From Typhlomys cinereus (lineage: Eukaryota; Chordata; Mammalia; Rodentia; Platacanthomyidae): a stretch of DNA of 64,000 bases. Positions within the stretch are counted from its first letter, which is position 1. Each line of letters begins with the position of its first letter. The stretch lies in assembly GCA_023101885.1 (NCBI GenBank), contig JALPQD010000412.1, forward strand, positions 876,534-940,533. The letters are read 5' to 3'. The position numbers and the translations under genes were made by a program. The notes beneath the pieces are model-generated. The model did no database searches, was not told the origin of the DNA, and saw only the letters and a list, made by a program, of their open reading frames with translations. Positions 45,225-56,446 of the stretch are shown here, one piece after another.

Positions 45225-45715
45225 CCCAATTGTTTTTTATTTTTGATACTCGATACTTTCACACATAAAGTGAATTTACATCTTTTACCCCTTACTACTC
45301 ATTTCCGTCTTCCCGCCTAGCCCACTTCACACTTTCCAGCAGTCTCTCCCCTACCTTCGTGTCTTTTTACATGTGCGGCCCACTAGGTTTCATCTGAGAT
45401 GTCTACACCGGCAAGTGCCTGAGTCCTGAGTACTCGCGGGACATGGATGACTTGTCACTGGGTGAATCGTGGGGTAAAGAGGCTCTAGCTCTCCTGTTTG
45501 GTGTGAACATTCAAGAGCCTCTCAGAGAGGCGTAGTGTCTTGATACCGTCCCTATCCATGGTGAGATATCGATAGGCTCTGTCAAGCAGGCCTTGTGGAG
45601 GTGGACATTCCAGTGAGTTTTTGGGTTATAGCACATTATGATTTTCTTAATCATCACCGACATGATTATCTCAGAGTACTCAAAGCACTTTAATGTAGGT
45701 TGTATCACCACTTTT
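45225..45715 (-). mobile_element. LINE-1 3' end, minus strand
   Basis: TTTTATTTTTGATACTCG is the poly-A side. ACATCTTTTACCCCTTACTACTC...CCAGCAGTCTCTCCCCTACC and GTGCGGCCCACTAGGTTTCATCTGAG follow. A related block (GTGCGGCCACTGAATTTCGTCTGG) occurs in the 50.2 kb element, supporting a common L1 3' UTR family. Confidence 0.55.
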
Positions 45716-45862
45716 TTTTAACACTGTACATGTTTAATTTAGTCTTCGCCACAGCTTTGCTATTCTTTATCTAAAAGTTTGCCACATGACAAATGATAGA
45801 AGAACAGTTTAAAGGCAGGTTTCAGGGTTGCAGAGATGGCTCAGGGTTAAAACTTTTGCCCC

Positions 45863-46219
45863 TGTCATGGTTTGAGATGTGTCCCCCACAGTCTCATGTG
45901 TTTGGCAAGGTCATGGCACCTTGAAAGGTGGAGCCTTGCTGGAGGAAGGCAGTCACAAAGGGTGGGCCTTGAGGTGGATGAGTCCCACCCTACCTCCAGG
46001 AGAAGTCTGCCTTTGCAGCAAGCAGTCTGCAGCTCTCAGCTTCCAAGATGTCTGTGATGACTTAGCCTCCTCCAGCTTTGGCCAGCCAGCCATGCCGCCT
46101 CTGCTTTGAGAGACTGTCCCTTCCCTCTGGAACCGTAAGCTGAATAAATCTCCCTTTCTCCCTTAAGTTGATTGACTTTGGGTGCTCTCTCACAGCAATA
46201 GTTAGGAGTAACCGTTACA
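45863..46219 (+). mobile_element. ORR1/MT-like MaLR solo LTR nested in a SINE
   Basis: It starts TGTCATGGTTTGAGATGTGTCCCCCACAGTCTCATGTGTTTGG and ends GGAACCGTAAGCTGAATAAATCTCCC...CACAGCAATAGTTAGGAGTAACCGTTACA. The AATAAA polyadenylation signal is in place. The 5-bp flanks (GCCCC and CCTCC) are similar but no longer identical. Confidence 0.85.
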
Positions 46220-46366
46220 CCTCCCAAGCAAAAGGACCTGAGTTCAAACCCCAGATCCCACGTATGAACACTGAGTGGAAGAGTCTTGGAACTGAATACT
46301 TCTGGCCCCAGAAGGTGGAGCCTGGGAAATCCCAGAGCAAAGCAATAAAGAAGTAGACAATTCAGA

Positions 46367-46438
46367 GATTCCCAATGTCGCCCTTGGACCTCCACAGGCA
46401 CACATACCTGTGGAGGTCCAAGGGCGACATTGGGAATC
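46367..46438. repeat. Perfect 32-bp inverted repeat with 8-base loop
   Basis: Arm one is 46367-46398, the loop is CACACATA (46399-46406), and arm two is 46407-46438. The arms pair without a mismatch. Outside the arms the two sides diverge, so the inverted copy came from a similar but not identical template. Confidence 0.97.
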
Positions 46439-46502
46439 ATCTTTTCTACACATAACTGTGCACCTATGCACCTATGCACGAAAACAAAGTCAGGTTTCAG
46501 GG

Positions 46503-46959
46503 ACTGTGTTCTCGTGTATGTAGAGGGAGATTGCCTTGGCTAAACTGGAGCTTCGTTTGCTCTTAACATCCGTAGGGGTGGGCTATCATCCTGACTTTGT
46601 CAATCAAGGGAGGGTCAGAATGTCCCACTGACAGGGAAACCCCGTTCTCTTGTGTCTTGTGACAATGTCTGGAGACAGTGTCATCCCCATGTCACAGCAG
46701 CCACAGCAAGCAAATGGCAAGTTTTCTCCTCTTGTTCTCATTCAATATGTGCAACTATGGTCTTTGGGGTCCATTGTAAACCTTACTTACATGGGGGGAT
46801 CATGAGAGATCAAGGAAGTGTCGTGTTGTACAGGCACACGCCTAGGAAATGGGGGACTTGGGATGTCCGCCTGAACCTTTATCCACTGTAGTGCCTAAGC
46901 AAGACCTCAGGAAAAACGGGAAGTATCTACTCAGTATAGATAGTAGAAGGAGGCTAGCT
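46503..46959. other. Single-copy DNA, no gene recognised
   Basis: No repeat or coding signal could be supported. Confidence 0.35.
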
Positions 46960-47619
46960 GCTTACAAAGATTCCTTGGAATTTTCTATGTAACCAACTAT
47001 GCTATCTCCAAAAAGGAAATTTTCTGTCTTTACTTTTATTTCCTTTGACTGCCTTATTGCATTGGCTAGAATTCCAACATAAAAGTGTATCCAACATTGG
47101 ATATCTTGATCTCATCCTAGATCTTACAATGCATTCAGTCCTTCATCATGAAGCACAGTATTTGATATAAGTTTTTGAATTTTAAAAATAAGACTGAGGA
47201 ACTTGTGTCCCGGCCCCTAGTGTCTGGTTGTTTTCATTATTAATGGAGGCTAAATTTTGCCAGATGACTTTATTATATATATTATAAGTTTTCTTCTTTA
47301 AGTGTGTTGGTGAGGTAAATGATTACTTGGTGTTCAGATATTGAACCAACCTTGCATACCTGTCAAATCCCACTTAGCATACTATCTCGATGTAGTTACA
47401 GAGTTTTGGGTTTTGGTTGACAATAATCCGTTTCTAAAAGACTTGACATTTTGCTTTCTTGCCGTGCATTCTGTCTTCAGTTAGTTTGGATGTCAGAATA
47501 GTGACTGCCTCAGGGAAAGACAGGGCAGGGCTTTCTCTTCCTCTAGATTCTAGAAGAGTCTATGTAGAATGAACATAAATTCTGTTTTGCCTCCCAAGAG
47601 AAAGCATTAGGGTCTGAAG

Positions 47620-48012
47620 ATCTCTTCCTTCCTTACCTCCTTCCTTCCCTCCTTCTTTCCCTCCTTCCTTCCCTCCTTCCTTCCCTCATTTCTTCCCTCC
47701 TTCCTTTCTTCCTCCTCCTTACTTTATTCCTTCATTCCTTTGTTCCTTCGTTCCTTCATTCCTTCCTCCTTCCCGCCTTCCTTCCCTCCTTCCCTCCTTC
47801 CTTTCCTCCTCCTCCTTACTTCATTCCTTCATTCCTTTGTTCCTTCGTTCCTTCCTTCCTTCCTCCCTTCCCTCCTTCCCCTCTTTCTTTCCCTTCTTTG
47901 TTTGTTTCTTTCTTTCTTCCTTCCTTCCTTCCTTTCTTCTCTCTTTTTCTTCTTTTTCTTTTTCTTTCTTTCTCTCTTTCTTTCTTTCTTTCTTTTTTCT
48001 TTTTTCTTTCTC
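47620..48012 (+). repeat. (CTTCC)n / (TTTC)n pyrimidine tract
   Basis: About 390 bp. Units are mainly CTTCCTTCCCTC on the left and TTTCTTTC on the right. A CTCCTCCTTACTT(T/C)ATTCCTTCATTCC phrase occurs twice (about 47711 and 47808), so the tract has a roughly 97-bp internal duplication. Confidence 0.9.
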
Positions 48013-48600
48013 AGGGGACATCATTTACATTACAAATCCAACTTGTTTAGTAGTCACTAAACTAATTGGATTATCTGTTTATCTTGGCTGATATTTTATC
48101 GATTTATAATGTTTGAGATATTAACCCATTTCTCTTCTATCCAATGGATTTTTAAATATTAAGTTTGTGAGTGTTTTATTTTATTGTTGCTGTCTTTTTA
48201 ATGGTTGGCTCTGCTTCACTCCTCATACTGGTGATTGGTTCCTTCTCTTTGTACTTTCTCCCATCATGCTAGAAGTTACAAATATATATATATATTTAAG
48301 ATGTTCATTAGACTTCCAAGCGAATGGAGATTTATTAACAACTTCTTTTGGTTTTTAATTTAATTCCATATTCTACATGAACATTCATATTTGTTCATGT
48401 TGCTTTATGACCCAAGATGCATCTCATCTTGGTGAACATTTTACAGGCCTTTAGGACTGTGGATTCCGCTGCTGTTGGCCAGCATGTGCTATGATTGTCC
48501 ATGCTATTGGCCAGCTGATGTTTCGTTCAGTTCTGTGTTCTTTCGGACTTTTTCTCCAGGGATCAGAAGTTCCAGGTACACAGGCGAAGGAGACGGATGC

Positions 48601-48966
48601 CCTGTACCAGTTACTCTGTGTGCTGTAAAATACGTCTCAGACTCAAACAACTTAAGGGGAGAAAGGAAGATTATATTTGCAAATAGTTCAGAAGACACAA
48701 TCCATTATGGCGGAAAACATGGCTGGCTGCAGAAGCTGGGGGCGGCCTAATCACACCCTTCGTGGAGACTGAGAGTTGCAAACTATAAACTGCAAGAATA
48801 GACTCCCGGTGGAAGTAAGATGGGGCTGACCAACCTCAAGCCCCCCCATGCCATCTTCCGATAAGGCTCCACCTCCTAAAGGTGCCATGACCTTCCCAGA
48901 CACTGACAACAGTTAAGGATTCAATCATATAAGTGGACGGGAACAACTTGTATTCAAACCCCGACA
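48601..48966 (-). mobile_element. MaLR-like LTR nested in L1 ORF2
   Basis: Reversed LTR blocks: CAAACAACTTAAGGGGAGAAAGGAAG, CCATTATGGCGGAAAACATGGCTGGC, GGGCTGACCAACCTCAAGCC and CCACCTCCTAAAGGTGCCATGACCTTCC. It is the same subfamily as 35565-35890. L1 sequence resumes on both sides. Confidence 0.7.
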
Positions 48967-49339
48967 TGCCTCCATCACAATTGTTATTTGTAGACTTTCC
49001 TTCAGTGTAGTTTTTGCTTCGTATGTGCAAAGTGCTGTTGTGTGACTCACAAGAGCTGCCTCTCCTTAATGGTTTATCTTGTCAGTTTGCCCATATTATT
49101 TCCTTCATTCTGAACTACATTTTGTTTGACATTAAGACAGCACTCATGCTTTTAGTATAAACTATTTGCCGGGTGTAAACTTTACTTTCTTTGTTGTTAG
49201 TCCATTTAAATTATTCATTAAAGTAAGTTTGTCAGAAACAGCATATAATTGGGTCACGTTTTATTTGTTTGTTTGTTTGTTTATATTTAGGTGTGTATGG
49301 TACATCAATGTGTAAACATATGCTTGCATTTGCGTTGGT

Positions 49340-49682
49340 GATGTGTTGTTGTGCCTTTGTGTATATGTGTGTGCGTGTGCACGCTTGCACATGTGGAGGC
49401 AAGAAATGACATTTGGGATCTTCATTCATCACTCTCCACTTTGTTGACTGAGGCAGCATTGTTACTGAATCTGGAACCCACCAATTTGTTAGTCTAGCTA
49501 GCCGGTGTGTCCTGGGGCTCTTCCCCCACCCCCCATCACCACTACCACCACCAAGCCCTGGGTTTGTAGATGAGCCGCCGCACCTGACTGGCTTCTTCTT
49601 AGGTGAGCGCTGGCGATCCAGCCCTGAGCTTCTCATTGTGCCGCAAACACTCCATCCATCTTGAGCATCTCTCCAGCTCTGG
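49340..49682 (-). mobile_element. B3-like SINE
   Basis: Reversed B3 order: a TG tail, GTGGAGGCAAGAAATGACATTTGGGATCTTC, ACTCTCCACTTTGTTGACTGAGGCAGC, ACCCACCAATTTGTTAGTCTAGCTAGCCGG, and head-side GAGCATCTCTCCAGC. Confidence 0.7.
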
Positions 49683-50191
49683 CCTTATATAGGTTAAATA
49701 ATCCTTTTGTGTGCCAATCCTCAAAATTTTCATTGATATGGTTGCAACAGCGCATTATGGTAGACATGTTCTATCAACCAGAAGTCTGACTTTTCATTTT
49801 TTTTTGTTTGTTGGTTCTGTCTGCTTCCCACCTTCTGTTTCTCCCCCTGCCCCCTGGCCCTCCTGTTTCTTAAAAGGTTTGAAGCATCATTTGATTTCAT
49901 GATAATTTTGTAGTACATGATTTTCTATTATTTCTTTAGTGATGAGTATGTTAGAAAACTCTGTTGCTGGGCGACTTGGATGGGGGACGTAGGAAATAAA
50001 TGCTGGAGCTGAGTCTTCAAAGTCCACAAGGAGTTTTCGAGAAAGATATAGGACTTTTGCTGCTGCTGCTGCGCGCTGCCGCCGCCCACAACTAATCAGG
50101 TTGTCGCAGTGATCCTGGGTTTAAGGCTGGGAAACCGGAGCTTCTAACCAGCTCTCTGCTGGGGCTCCCCTCTCCACAGACGTTGGCCAGA
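49683..50191. other. Single-copy DNA with a GC-rich triplet patch
   Basis: A TGCTGCTGCTGCTGCGCGCTGCCGCCGCCC patch lies at about 50059-50088, an isolated CpG-containing block in AT-rich surroundings. No gene recognised. Confidence 0.35.
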
Positions 50192-50990
50192 GGGAATGGA
50201 TTTTTTTCCTCACTCTTTCTTATTCTTTTGGTGCTTCATACATGAAATATACTTTATGATATTGTTACACTTAACTCCAATCCCATCACCCATCTCATCC
50301 CATTGCAACCCTTCTTCTCCCCTGCCAGACTCCTTCCTCTTTTCAAGTCTTTCTGCCTGTGCGGCCACTGAATTTCGTCTGGTTTGCCTTTAATGACGTG
50401 TGTTGAGTATTTGCTGGGACATGAATCATGTATCAGTGAGGAGCGTCTCCATTTTCCTCCATCAGCATCGGCCAGTTAGTCTCTCAAGAAGGGGAGGCCG
50501 GGCGGAGAGGTGGCCTCAGGGGTTAAGCTCCGCCTTGCGGCGGAAGGTCCTGAGTTGGGATCCAGACCCAGTATAGAGCAGGGGAAGGGGGGCGGCCTGC
50601 TTCTGGCCCTGGTAGGGCGGAGCCTGTGAATCCGGGGGCAAAGGAGGGGTGGAGGCGGTCCATGGTGGTTCCGAATTCGTCCAGTTCTACACACACACAG
50701 AACACACACACACAGACACAACACACCAGACAGACACACACACACATGCGCGCGCACATACATAACGCACATGCGCACAGTTGAATAAATAATAATTTAA
50801 AAAAATTTAAAAAAAAGAAGGTGGAGCCTCCTGAGATCTTTTCCCTTAGATGGTGAAAGGTTGATAAGACTGTCCCCCTGCAGGTCTTGTGGAATATGTA
50901 TAGGTGCAGTGAATAATGGACACAGCAGCCTGTAATGCCCAGAAGAAAGTGTCTATCCACGCCCCTGCCCCATTCCTGAGTCTTACATTT
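50192..50990 (-). mobile_element. LINE-1 3' end, minus strand, with nested SINE
   Basis: TTTTTTTCCTCACTCTTTC marks the poly-A side. Then come CAATCCCATCACCCATCTCATCCC and CTGTGCGGCCACTGAATTTCGTCTGG. The L1 resumes after the SINE with CTCCTGAGATCTTTTCCC...CTTGTGGAATATGTATAGG. Confidence 0.55.
50500..50815 (+). mobile_element. tRNA-derived SINE, GC-rich subfamily B, with many indels
   Basis: The same blocks as the 44783 copy are present but with frequent one-base losses (for example GGTGGCCTCAGG, TTGCGGCGGAAGG, GGGATCCAGACCC). AGAAGG(T/G)GG-type sequence flanks it (50487-50499 and 50816-50828, three mismatches). The indel load is high for an element whose block structure is otherwise intact. 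Confidence 0.85.
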
Positions 50991-52507
50991 TTACACCCCC
51001 CCCATGTCAGAATTTAATTGCATTTCTTTTCTGTCCCTCGTGACTGCAGGAAACCTCCTATGGGGCTTGAGTATAGTTTCCTGTTCACATATTATTAATT
51101 GTACTAGCCTCCTGACACCATTTTGGATAATGACATCTTTAGCATATATACTTAGGATTTTACCTACTGGATGAGAAAATAAATCTAGGTATGTGATATA
51201 TGATCTGCATCCTCAGCAAAGGATGAATAAAATTACCTTCATATCCGACAAGTCCATTTTTATTATGTGGAGGCAGAAAGAAGTTTATTTTAAAAATGTT
51301 GCAGAGTAGAATCCTAAATGTCAAGCTTTTTGAAATAGCACAGTATTTTGTATTAGTAACCAGGAACTAACACAGGTCTTCTAGCTGATAGTAGCTACAA
51401 CATAGAGATGACAAGATTCTGGTATGATTTCTTAATCTGTCCTGGCATTATGATTCTGGAAACCAGTAGAAAATGTATTACCATTTTTTCTCTTAAAGTA
51501 AAAAGTTTGGGTGGAAATCGAGATTTTGTAAATAAATTAGTAGGCTATTTACTCTGCAAAATGACTCACAGAGATCCCTTTAAATAACAAACTCTTATGG
51601 GATGCCTGAAATGAAGGTCCATTTATTTTAAAGAAAGAAAAAAGGCCTTTTCATTTCATGTGGAATACATTTAGAAGCAAGTCTGTTATATAAAGAATGA
51701 TACATATGCATCATGGTTTAGAGTTTGGTTGAGGCCCTAACAGAGTTTACTTATCCAAATGAATTCACTTCTATCTTTGTCCAGGAAAGTCTTATTTTGA
51801 CTTTGGGAGCTGAAGGTAATTGGATTAAGACTTTTAAAAAAAGTCAACAGAGAAAGTCCCATTCATTCTGCCTCCTGCCATGGTGGTCTCAGACAACCAG
51901 ATTCTTGTTGTAGGGAAGTCATATTGGTCTCAATGGCCCTTTCTATGTACTTCTTCCCTGAGGGTATTTGAAGAAAGTGTGTATTTAATTTTTTTTGCTG
52001 GACTATGTGGATTCCCAAAAGGTCATAAATCTTTGGTAATGTGTGAATCACACAGAAAAATATCGACAGTTTTTCATAGTCCAGAGTGCTAAACTTTATA
52101 CCAAGGAGCCTCATCTATGATTTTTCTTAGGCAAAAGGTAACCCTCTCTGTGCCTTCACAGGAAGATTAGTATAGTCTTAAATTCTTTCTGAAATTAGTA
52201 TTAAAATCATTTGAAGCATAAATCACTTTGAAAATCATGAGGACACATTACTATCATTCTGTGTTTTAACCAAATGCACATGTCCTCAGCTATGAGGCTT
52301 AATAAGACTCCAGGGCAAGAAGGTTAAGATTAGATTGAACCATGATTAAGACACTTACCTAAGAAAGGTGGTCAACTATTCAAATCCTAGCATTCAAAAG
52401 GATGGGATGAATTTCACCTGAAATTTCACTCTGTTCAGAGTGCTTCATTTAATTGGGCCCAGCAGCACCAATGCAACTAAGAGTCAGGCACATGACAGTT
52501 TCATTCT
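50991..52507. other. AT-rich single-copy DNA, no gene recognised
   Basis: About 1.5 kb free of recognisable repeats. Short frames only. Confidence 0.4.
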
Positions 52508-52508
52508 T

Positions 52509-52597
<89 letters not shown>

Positions 52598-53206
52598 TAG
52601 GTTCTTCTGTTAAAGATGTGGTTGTCGGACTATTGGGGAGTAATTGAAGCCTGAGTCCTCTGTCTTAATCATTTGATTAATAATTTGATGGCATTATTTG
52701 GAGGTGGTAGAAAATCACAGACCCACCAATTCAACAAGAACTACCTCTTAATTGGAATAATTGGGCCACTGAGACCAAACCCTGGAAAGATAGTTTGTCT
52801 GTAGCCCATTCCCATCTCTTTCTCTTTTTCCCCTCTTCCTGTCTCTTTGTTTTCTGGCTGCCAGCAGAATAGCTCTGCTCCATTATGTCTTTCTTTATCA
52901 TGAAGTTCTGACTCAACTCAAGCCCAACACAATGTATCTTGATGAATTTTGACTGGACTTTCTGAAACTGTGAGCCAAAATAAATCATTCCTCCCTTAGA
53001 TTGATTTCTTCAGGCACGTCTACACAGTAGTAGAAAACAGACTAATGTACATAGTTATACAAGTAATGATAATGGTTGGTCTTTTATCATTTACTGTGCT
53101 ATCAGATGTTTTTTTGTAGAATACAATTGGTTTTCCCATTCACACTAAATATGTAGTCTTTGTGTGTATATATGTGTTTTGTGTATATATATGTGTTTTT
53201 TGTGTG

Positions 53207-53260
<54 letters not shown>
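52508..53260 (+). repeat. First copy of a duplicated segment (left of gap)
   Basis: (TG)n (from 52511), (AG)n (to 52595), about 560 bp of other sequence and a second (TG)n run. It is nearly identical to 53271-54020. The middle includes an LTR end with GAGCCAAAATAAATCATTCCTCCC. Confidence 0.95.
52655..53045 (+). mobile_element. MaLR-like LTR 3' part (duplicated with the block)
   Basis: CTTTCTGAAACTGTGAGCCAAAATAAATCATTCCTCCCTTAGATTGATTTCTTCAGG is the MaLR LTR end with its AATAAA signal. A second copy lies about 759 bp downstream. Confidence 0.6.
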
Positions 53261-53270
53261 NNNNNNNNNN
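53261..53270. other. Assembly gap of 10 N
   Basis: A fixed run of ten N lies between two (TG)n runs. Ten is probably a placeholder size, so the true length is unknown. Confidence 0.99.
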
Positions 53271-53356
<86 letters not shown>

Positions 53357-53965
53357 TAGGTTCTTCTGTTAAAGATGTGGTTGTCGGACTATTGGGGAGT
53401 AATTGAAGCCTGAGTCCTCTGTCTTAATCATTTGATTAATAATTTGATGGCATTATTTGGAGGTGGTAGAAAATCACAGACCCACCAATTCAACAAGAAC
53501 TACCTCTTAATTGGAATAATTGGGCCACTGAGACCAAACCCTGGAAAGATAGTTTGTCTGTAGCCCATTCCCATCTCTTTCTCTTTTTCCCCTCTTCCTG
53601 TCTCTTTGTTTTCTGGCTGCCAGCAGAATAGCTCTGCTCCATTATGTCTTCTTTATCATGAAGTTCTGACTCAACTCAAGCCCAACACAATGTATCTTGA
53701 TGAATTTTGACTGGACTTTCTGAAACTGTGAGCCAAAATAAATCATTCCTCCCTTAGATTGATTTCTTCAGGCACCGTCTACACAGTAGTAGAAAACAGA
53801 CTAATGTACATAGTTATACAAGTAATGATAATGGTTGGTCTTTTATCATTTACTGTGCTATCAGATGTTTTTTTGTAGAATACAATTGGTTTTCCCATTC
53901 ACACTAAATATGTAGTCTTTGTGTGTATATATGTGTTTTGTGTATATATATGTGTTTTTTGTGTG

Positions 53966-54020
<55 letters not shown>
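53271..54020 (+). repeat. Second copy of the duplicated segment (right of gap)
   Basis: It repeats the left copy at an offset of about 759 bp. I see two single-base indels: CTTTCTTTATC against CTTCTTTATC, and CAGGCACGTC against CAGGCACCGTC. I noticed no substitutions by eye. Confidence 0.95.
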
Positions 54021-54022
<2 letters not shown>

Positions 54023-54300
54023 AAGCTAAAGATTGCTATTGAGTGTTTTCCTCAATCACTGTGTACCTTATATTTGAGGTAGGTATCTCACTGAACCTGA
54101 AAACCACTATTTTATCTGGGTTTGCTGCCCAGAAATCCTTAAGAATCCTGTCTCCATCTCCACAACTCTTAGAATATAGACACATGGTACAACACCCAGC
54201 TTTTTAGAGAGTGCTAGGTATTCATATTTAGGTCCTTATGTTTGCACAGAAAACACTTTACTGACTAAGTGTCTATCTCCCCAGCTTCTGTGGTTTCTTT
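54021..54300 (-). mobile_element. B3-like SINE, diverged
   Basis: Reversed order: the (TG)n tail (inside the duplicate), GGAAGCTAAAGATTGCTATTGAGTG, GGTATCTCACTGAACCTGAAAACC and CTATCTCCCCAGCTTCTGTGG. Confidence 0.6.
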
Positions 54301-54699
54301 TAAACACCAACCAAATCTCTGTTGACAACTGAACTTTGAACGATTGAAATTCAGTGCCAACACCAATTTTCTAGAATTAGCCCAGATTCATAGGTCTTCC
54401 AAACCTTGGAGACTAATCACAGATAGGATTCTTGGGTGACCTCTATATACTCTTTCCCAGCTTGCTATCATTGTAGGTATTTCTATAATCCTTATCAGGT
54501 TTGATAATGTGATAATTCACAGACTTCAAAAATGTACTTTACTTTTGATTGTCAGTTTATTAGATTACTTAGAAATATCATAATGTGAGGCATGAGGAGA
54601 TGGTGAAGAGGTAAATACAGAAATTCCTAGTACATATTTATCTATCAACTTTTAATCTCTCCAAATGTCCTTTTCATATGTGTGTGTGTGTGTATGTTT
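54301..54699. other. Single-copy DNA, no gene recognised
   Basis: AT-rich. Nothing else seen. Confidence 0.4.
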
Positions 54700-54973
54700 T
54701 TTAGAAAAATTTAAAAATTCATTTATTTTATTTTTACATGTCTCTGTGTGTGTATGTATGTGAGTGTATCAGAGGGTCCTTCGGGAATCATCCTGGATTG
54801 CTTCTACCTCCTTTTTGCTTCACTCTGGGATTTTCCAGACTCCACCCACTAGGGCCAGAAATGCAGGTTGCCTTCATTTCAGCCTGGTATTTTTTAGATG
54901 AGACCTGGGTTCCGAACTCAAAACCTTGTGTTTGGGAGGCAGTCTTAACCCCTGAGCTATCTCTCCAACCCCC
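54700..54973 (-). mobile_element. tRNA-derived SINE (main family)
   Basis: Reversed head GGGGTTGGAGAGATAGCTCAGGGGTTAAG, body blocks ATGCAGGTTGCC and AGGGCCAGAAATGC, and a 3' side CAGAGGGTCCTTCGGGAATCATCC with part of the block deleted. Confidence 0.85.
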
Positions 54974-55254
54974 CATTTTCCAGTATTTTTATACAATCTA
55001 ATTTCTAGCTGTCATCTCTACTCCAGAAGTCTGACATCGAGGATTGAAGACTTCGATTCTGTAATCATATGTAGTAGTTCTTATAATTAGCCATCATCTA
55101 GAGGCTATCTAGAGGCCATATATGCTTCAACTTAGTAGATGAATTCAGATCTCATCAAAAGGACTTGTGAAAAACCAGACGTTTCCATTACTTAGGAAAT
55201 TCCAAGAGTTTTAGGATCTTTGTGCTAGGAACCAGAGACAAGGAACCCATTTTA

Positions 55255-55495
55255 TTTATTTATTTAATTATTTATTCTTATTTTTACAAGCATATTGACT
55301 ATTCATCTCCCTCCCTCCTCCCTTTCATCCCCTCCCTTCCGTTCACCATTCCCTCCCACTCCCTCCTATCTTTCAGCCTGTGTGCTTCTATGGACCCCAG
55401 GGTACACTCTGGTTTGCCTACTCCTGTGGGGGCTCAGGCTTCTGTGGTATATCAAGTTACCTCTCTTTAGGCCAACCTACTGATTTGTGAGAAGA
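55255..55495 (-). mobile_element. LINE-1 3' UTR insertion, minus strand, with target-site duplication
   Basis: AACCCATTTTA flanks it (55244-55254 and 55496-55506). The T-rich left side is the poly-A. TCCCTCCCTCCTCCC and CTATGGACCCCAGGGTACACTCTGG match the family at 1745-2150 in reverse. The insert is only 241 bp, an extreme 5' truncation. Confidence 0.85.
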
Positions 55496-55506
55496 AACCC
55501 ATTTTA

Positions 55507-56170
55507 AAAGGCAGATTTCATTTTACTACTGGCAGTTTTTTGTTATTTTTATTCTATAGATAAGAAAGGCATTTTAGTACACATTGGTCAAGTAATTTTA
55601 TTAAGGTCAAAGAAGTGGGAAGTAAGTGGTAGGAACAAGAATTGAACCTAAAGATTGTTGTTGTTAAATGATATAGCAATCATTCCTTCCTGTACTACAT
55701 TGCGTATGTCATAGAAGTGCAGTTTTAGTGGGAAGGACTGCTGAAACTTATACACTTTCCTTTACATATACTAGTTAAAATAGGAAAGGATATAGATATA
55801 GAAAATGTAGAAGATAAAAAAATGGAGAAGATAAAAACTGCAAGGCAACAAAGATTAAGGCTCACTATTGCTAAAACTCCCAAGTACCAAAGGTAATAGT
55901 GCCAAAGATAGTTTTTATTTTTCTTATACATGTTAGGATAATTATACTCCATATGACTCCACGTGTGATGAATGGGTTTTGGGAACAGATTTTATTTAGC
56001 AAAAGGAATTTTAGTTCATTACTTCATAAAGTAGGCATCTGCCAATTTGCAGTATTTTGCTAAAGATATCCAGTGAAAAAGGTAGAATGAAAGATTTTGT
56101 AGAAGTTAAACTTGTAAAAAGACAATAGTCCAGAGGTCACCAAGTCAAAATGTGTCAGTTCCCTAGGCTC
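55507..56170. other. AT-rich single-copy DNA, no gene recognised
   Basis: No repeat or coding signal could be supported. Confidence 0.4.
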
Positions 56171-56184
56171 AAAACAAGGATCTT

Positions 56185-56395
56185 GGGACTGGAGAGGTGG
56201 CTTAGGGGTTAAGCTTCTGCCTTGCAGGCAGAAGGTCCTGAGTTTGGATCCTAGACCCCCACGTATAGACGCCAGGTGGAAGCTGGGGCGGCCTGCGTTT
56301 CTGGTCCTGGTAGGGCAGAGCCTGTGAATCCCAGGCAGAGTAAACAAAGAGGAGATGGAGGCGGTCCATGGTGGTTCCCGAATTCGCCCGTGGTT

Positions 56396-56446
<51 letters not shown>

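Larger units (their letters stand above)
45828..46490 (+). mobile_element. tRNA-derived SINE interrupted by an LTR and ending in a foldback tail
   Basis: The head (45828-45862) and the remainder (46220-46490) belong to one SINE. CAGGTTTCAGGG flanks the whole block (45816-45827 and 46491-46502). Between them lies a TG...CA-ended LTR of 357 bp. The SINE's normal CA tail is absent. In its place is an inverted copy of its own 3' block, forming a perfect hairpin. Confidence 0.9.
46960..49265 (-). mobile_element. Old LINE-1 ORF2 fragment, minus strand
   Basis: Reading the reverse strand gives ORF2 in correct order. Plus-strand markers for the reversed RT region are ATTTTCTATGTAACCAACTATGC, TTATTGCATTGGCTAGAATTCC, CATCATGAAG, AACCAACCTTGCATACCTGTCAAATCCCACTT, GCTTTATGACCCAAGATGCATCTCATCTTGG and AGCATATAATTGGGTCACG. 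The reading frame is destroyed throughout. A pyrimidine tract (47620-48012) and an LTR (48601-48966) split it. Confidence 0.75.

Noticed and set aside
46960..49265. Intact L1 ORF2 gene
   Set aside because: Order of blocks is right, but frames are broken throughout, and an LTR and a pyrimidine tract interrupt it.
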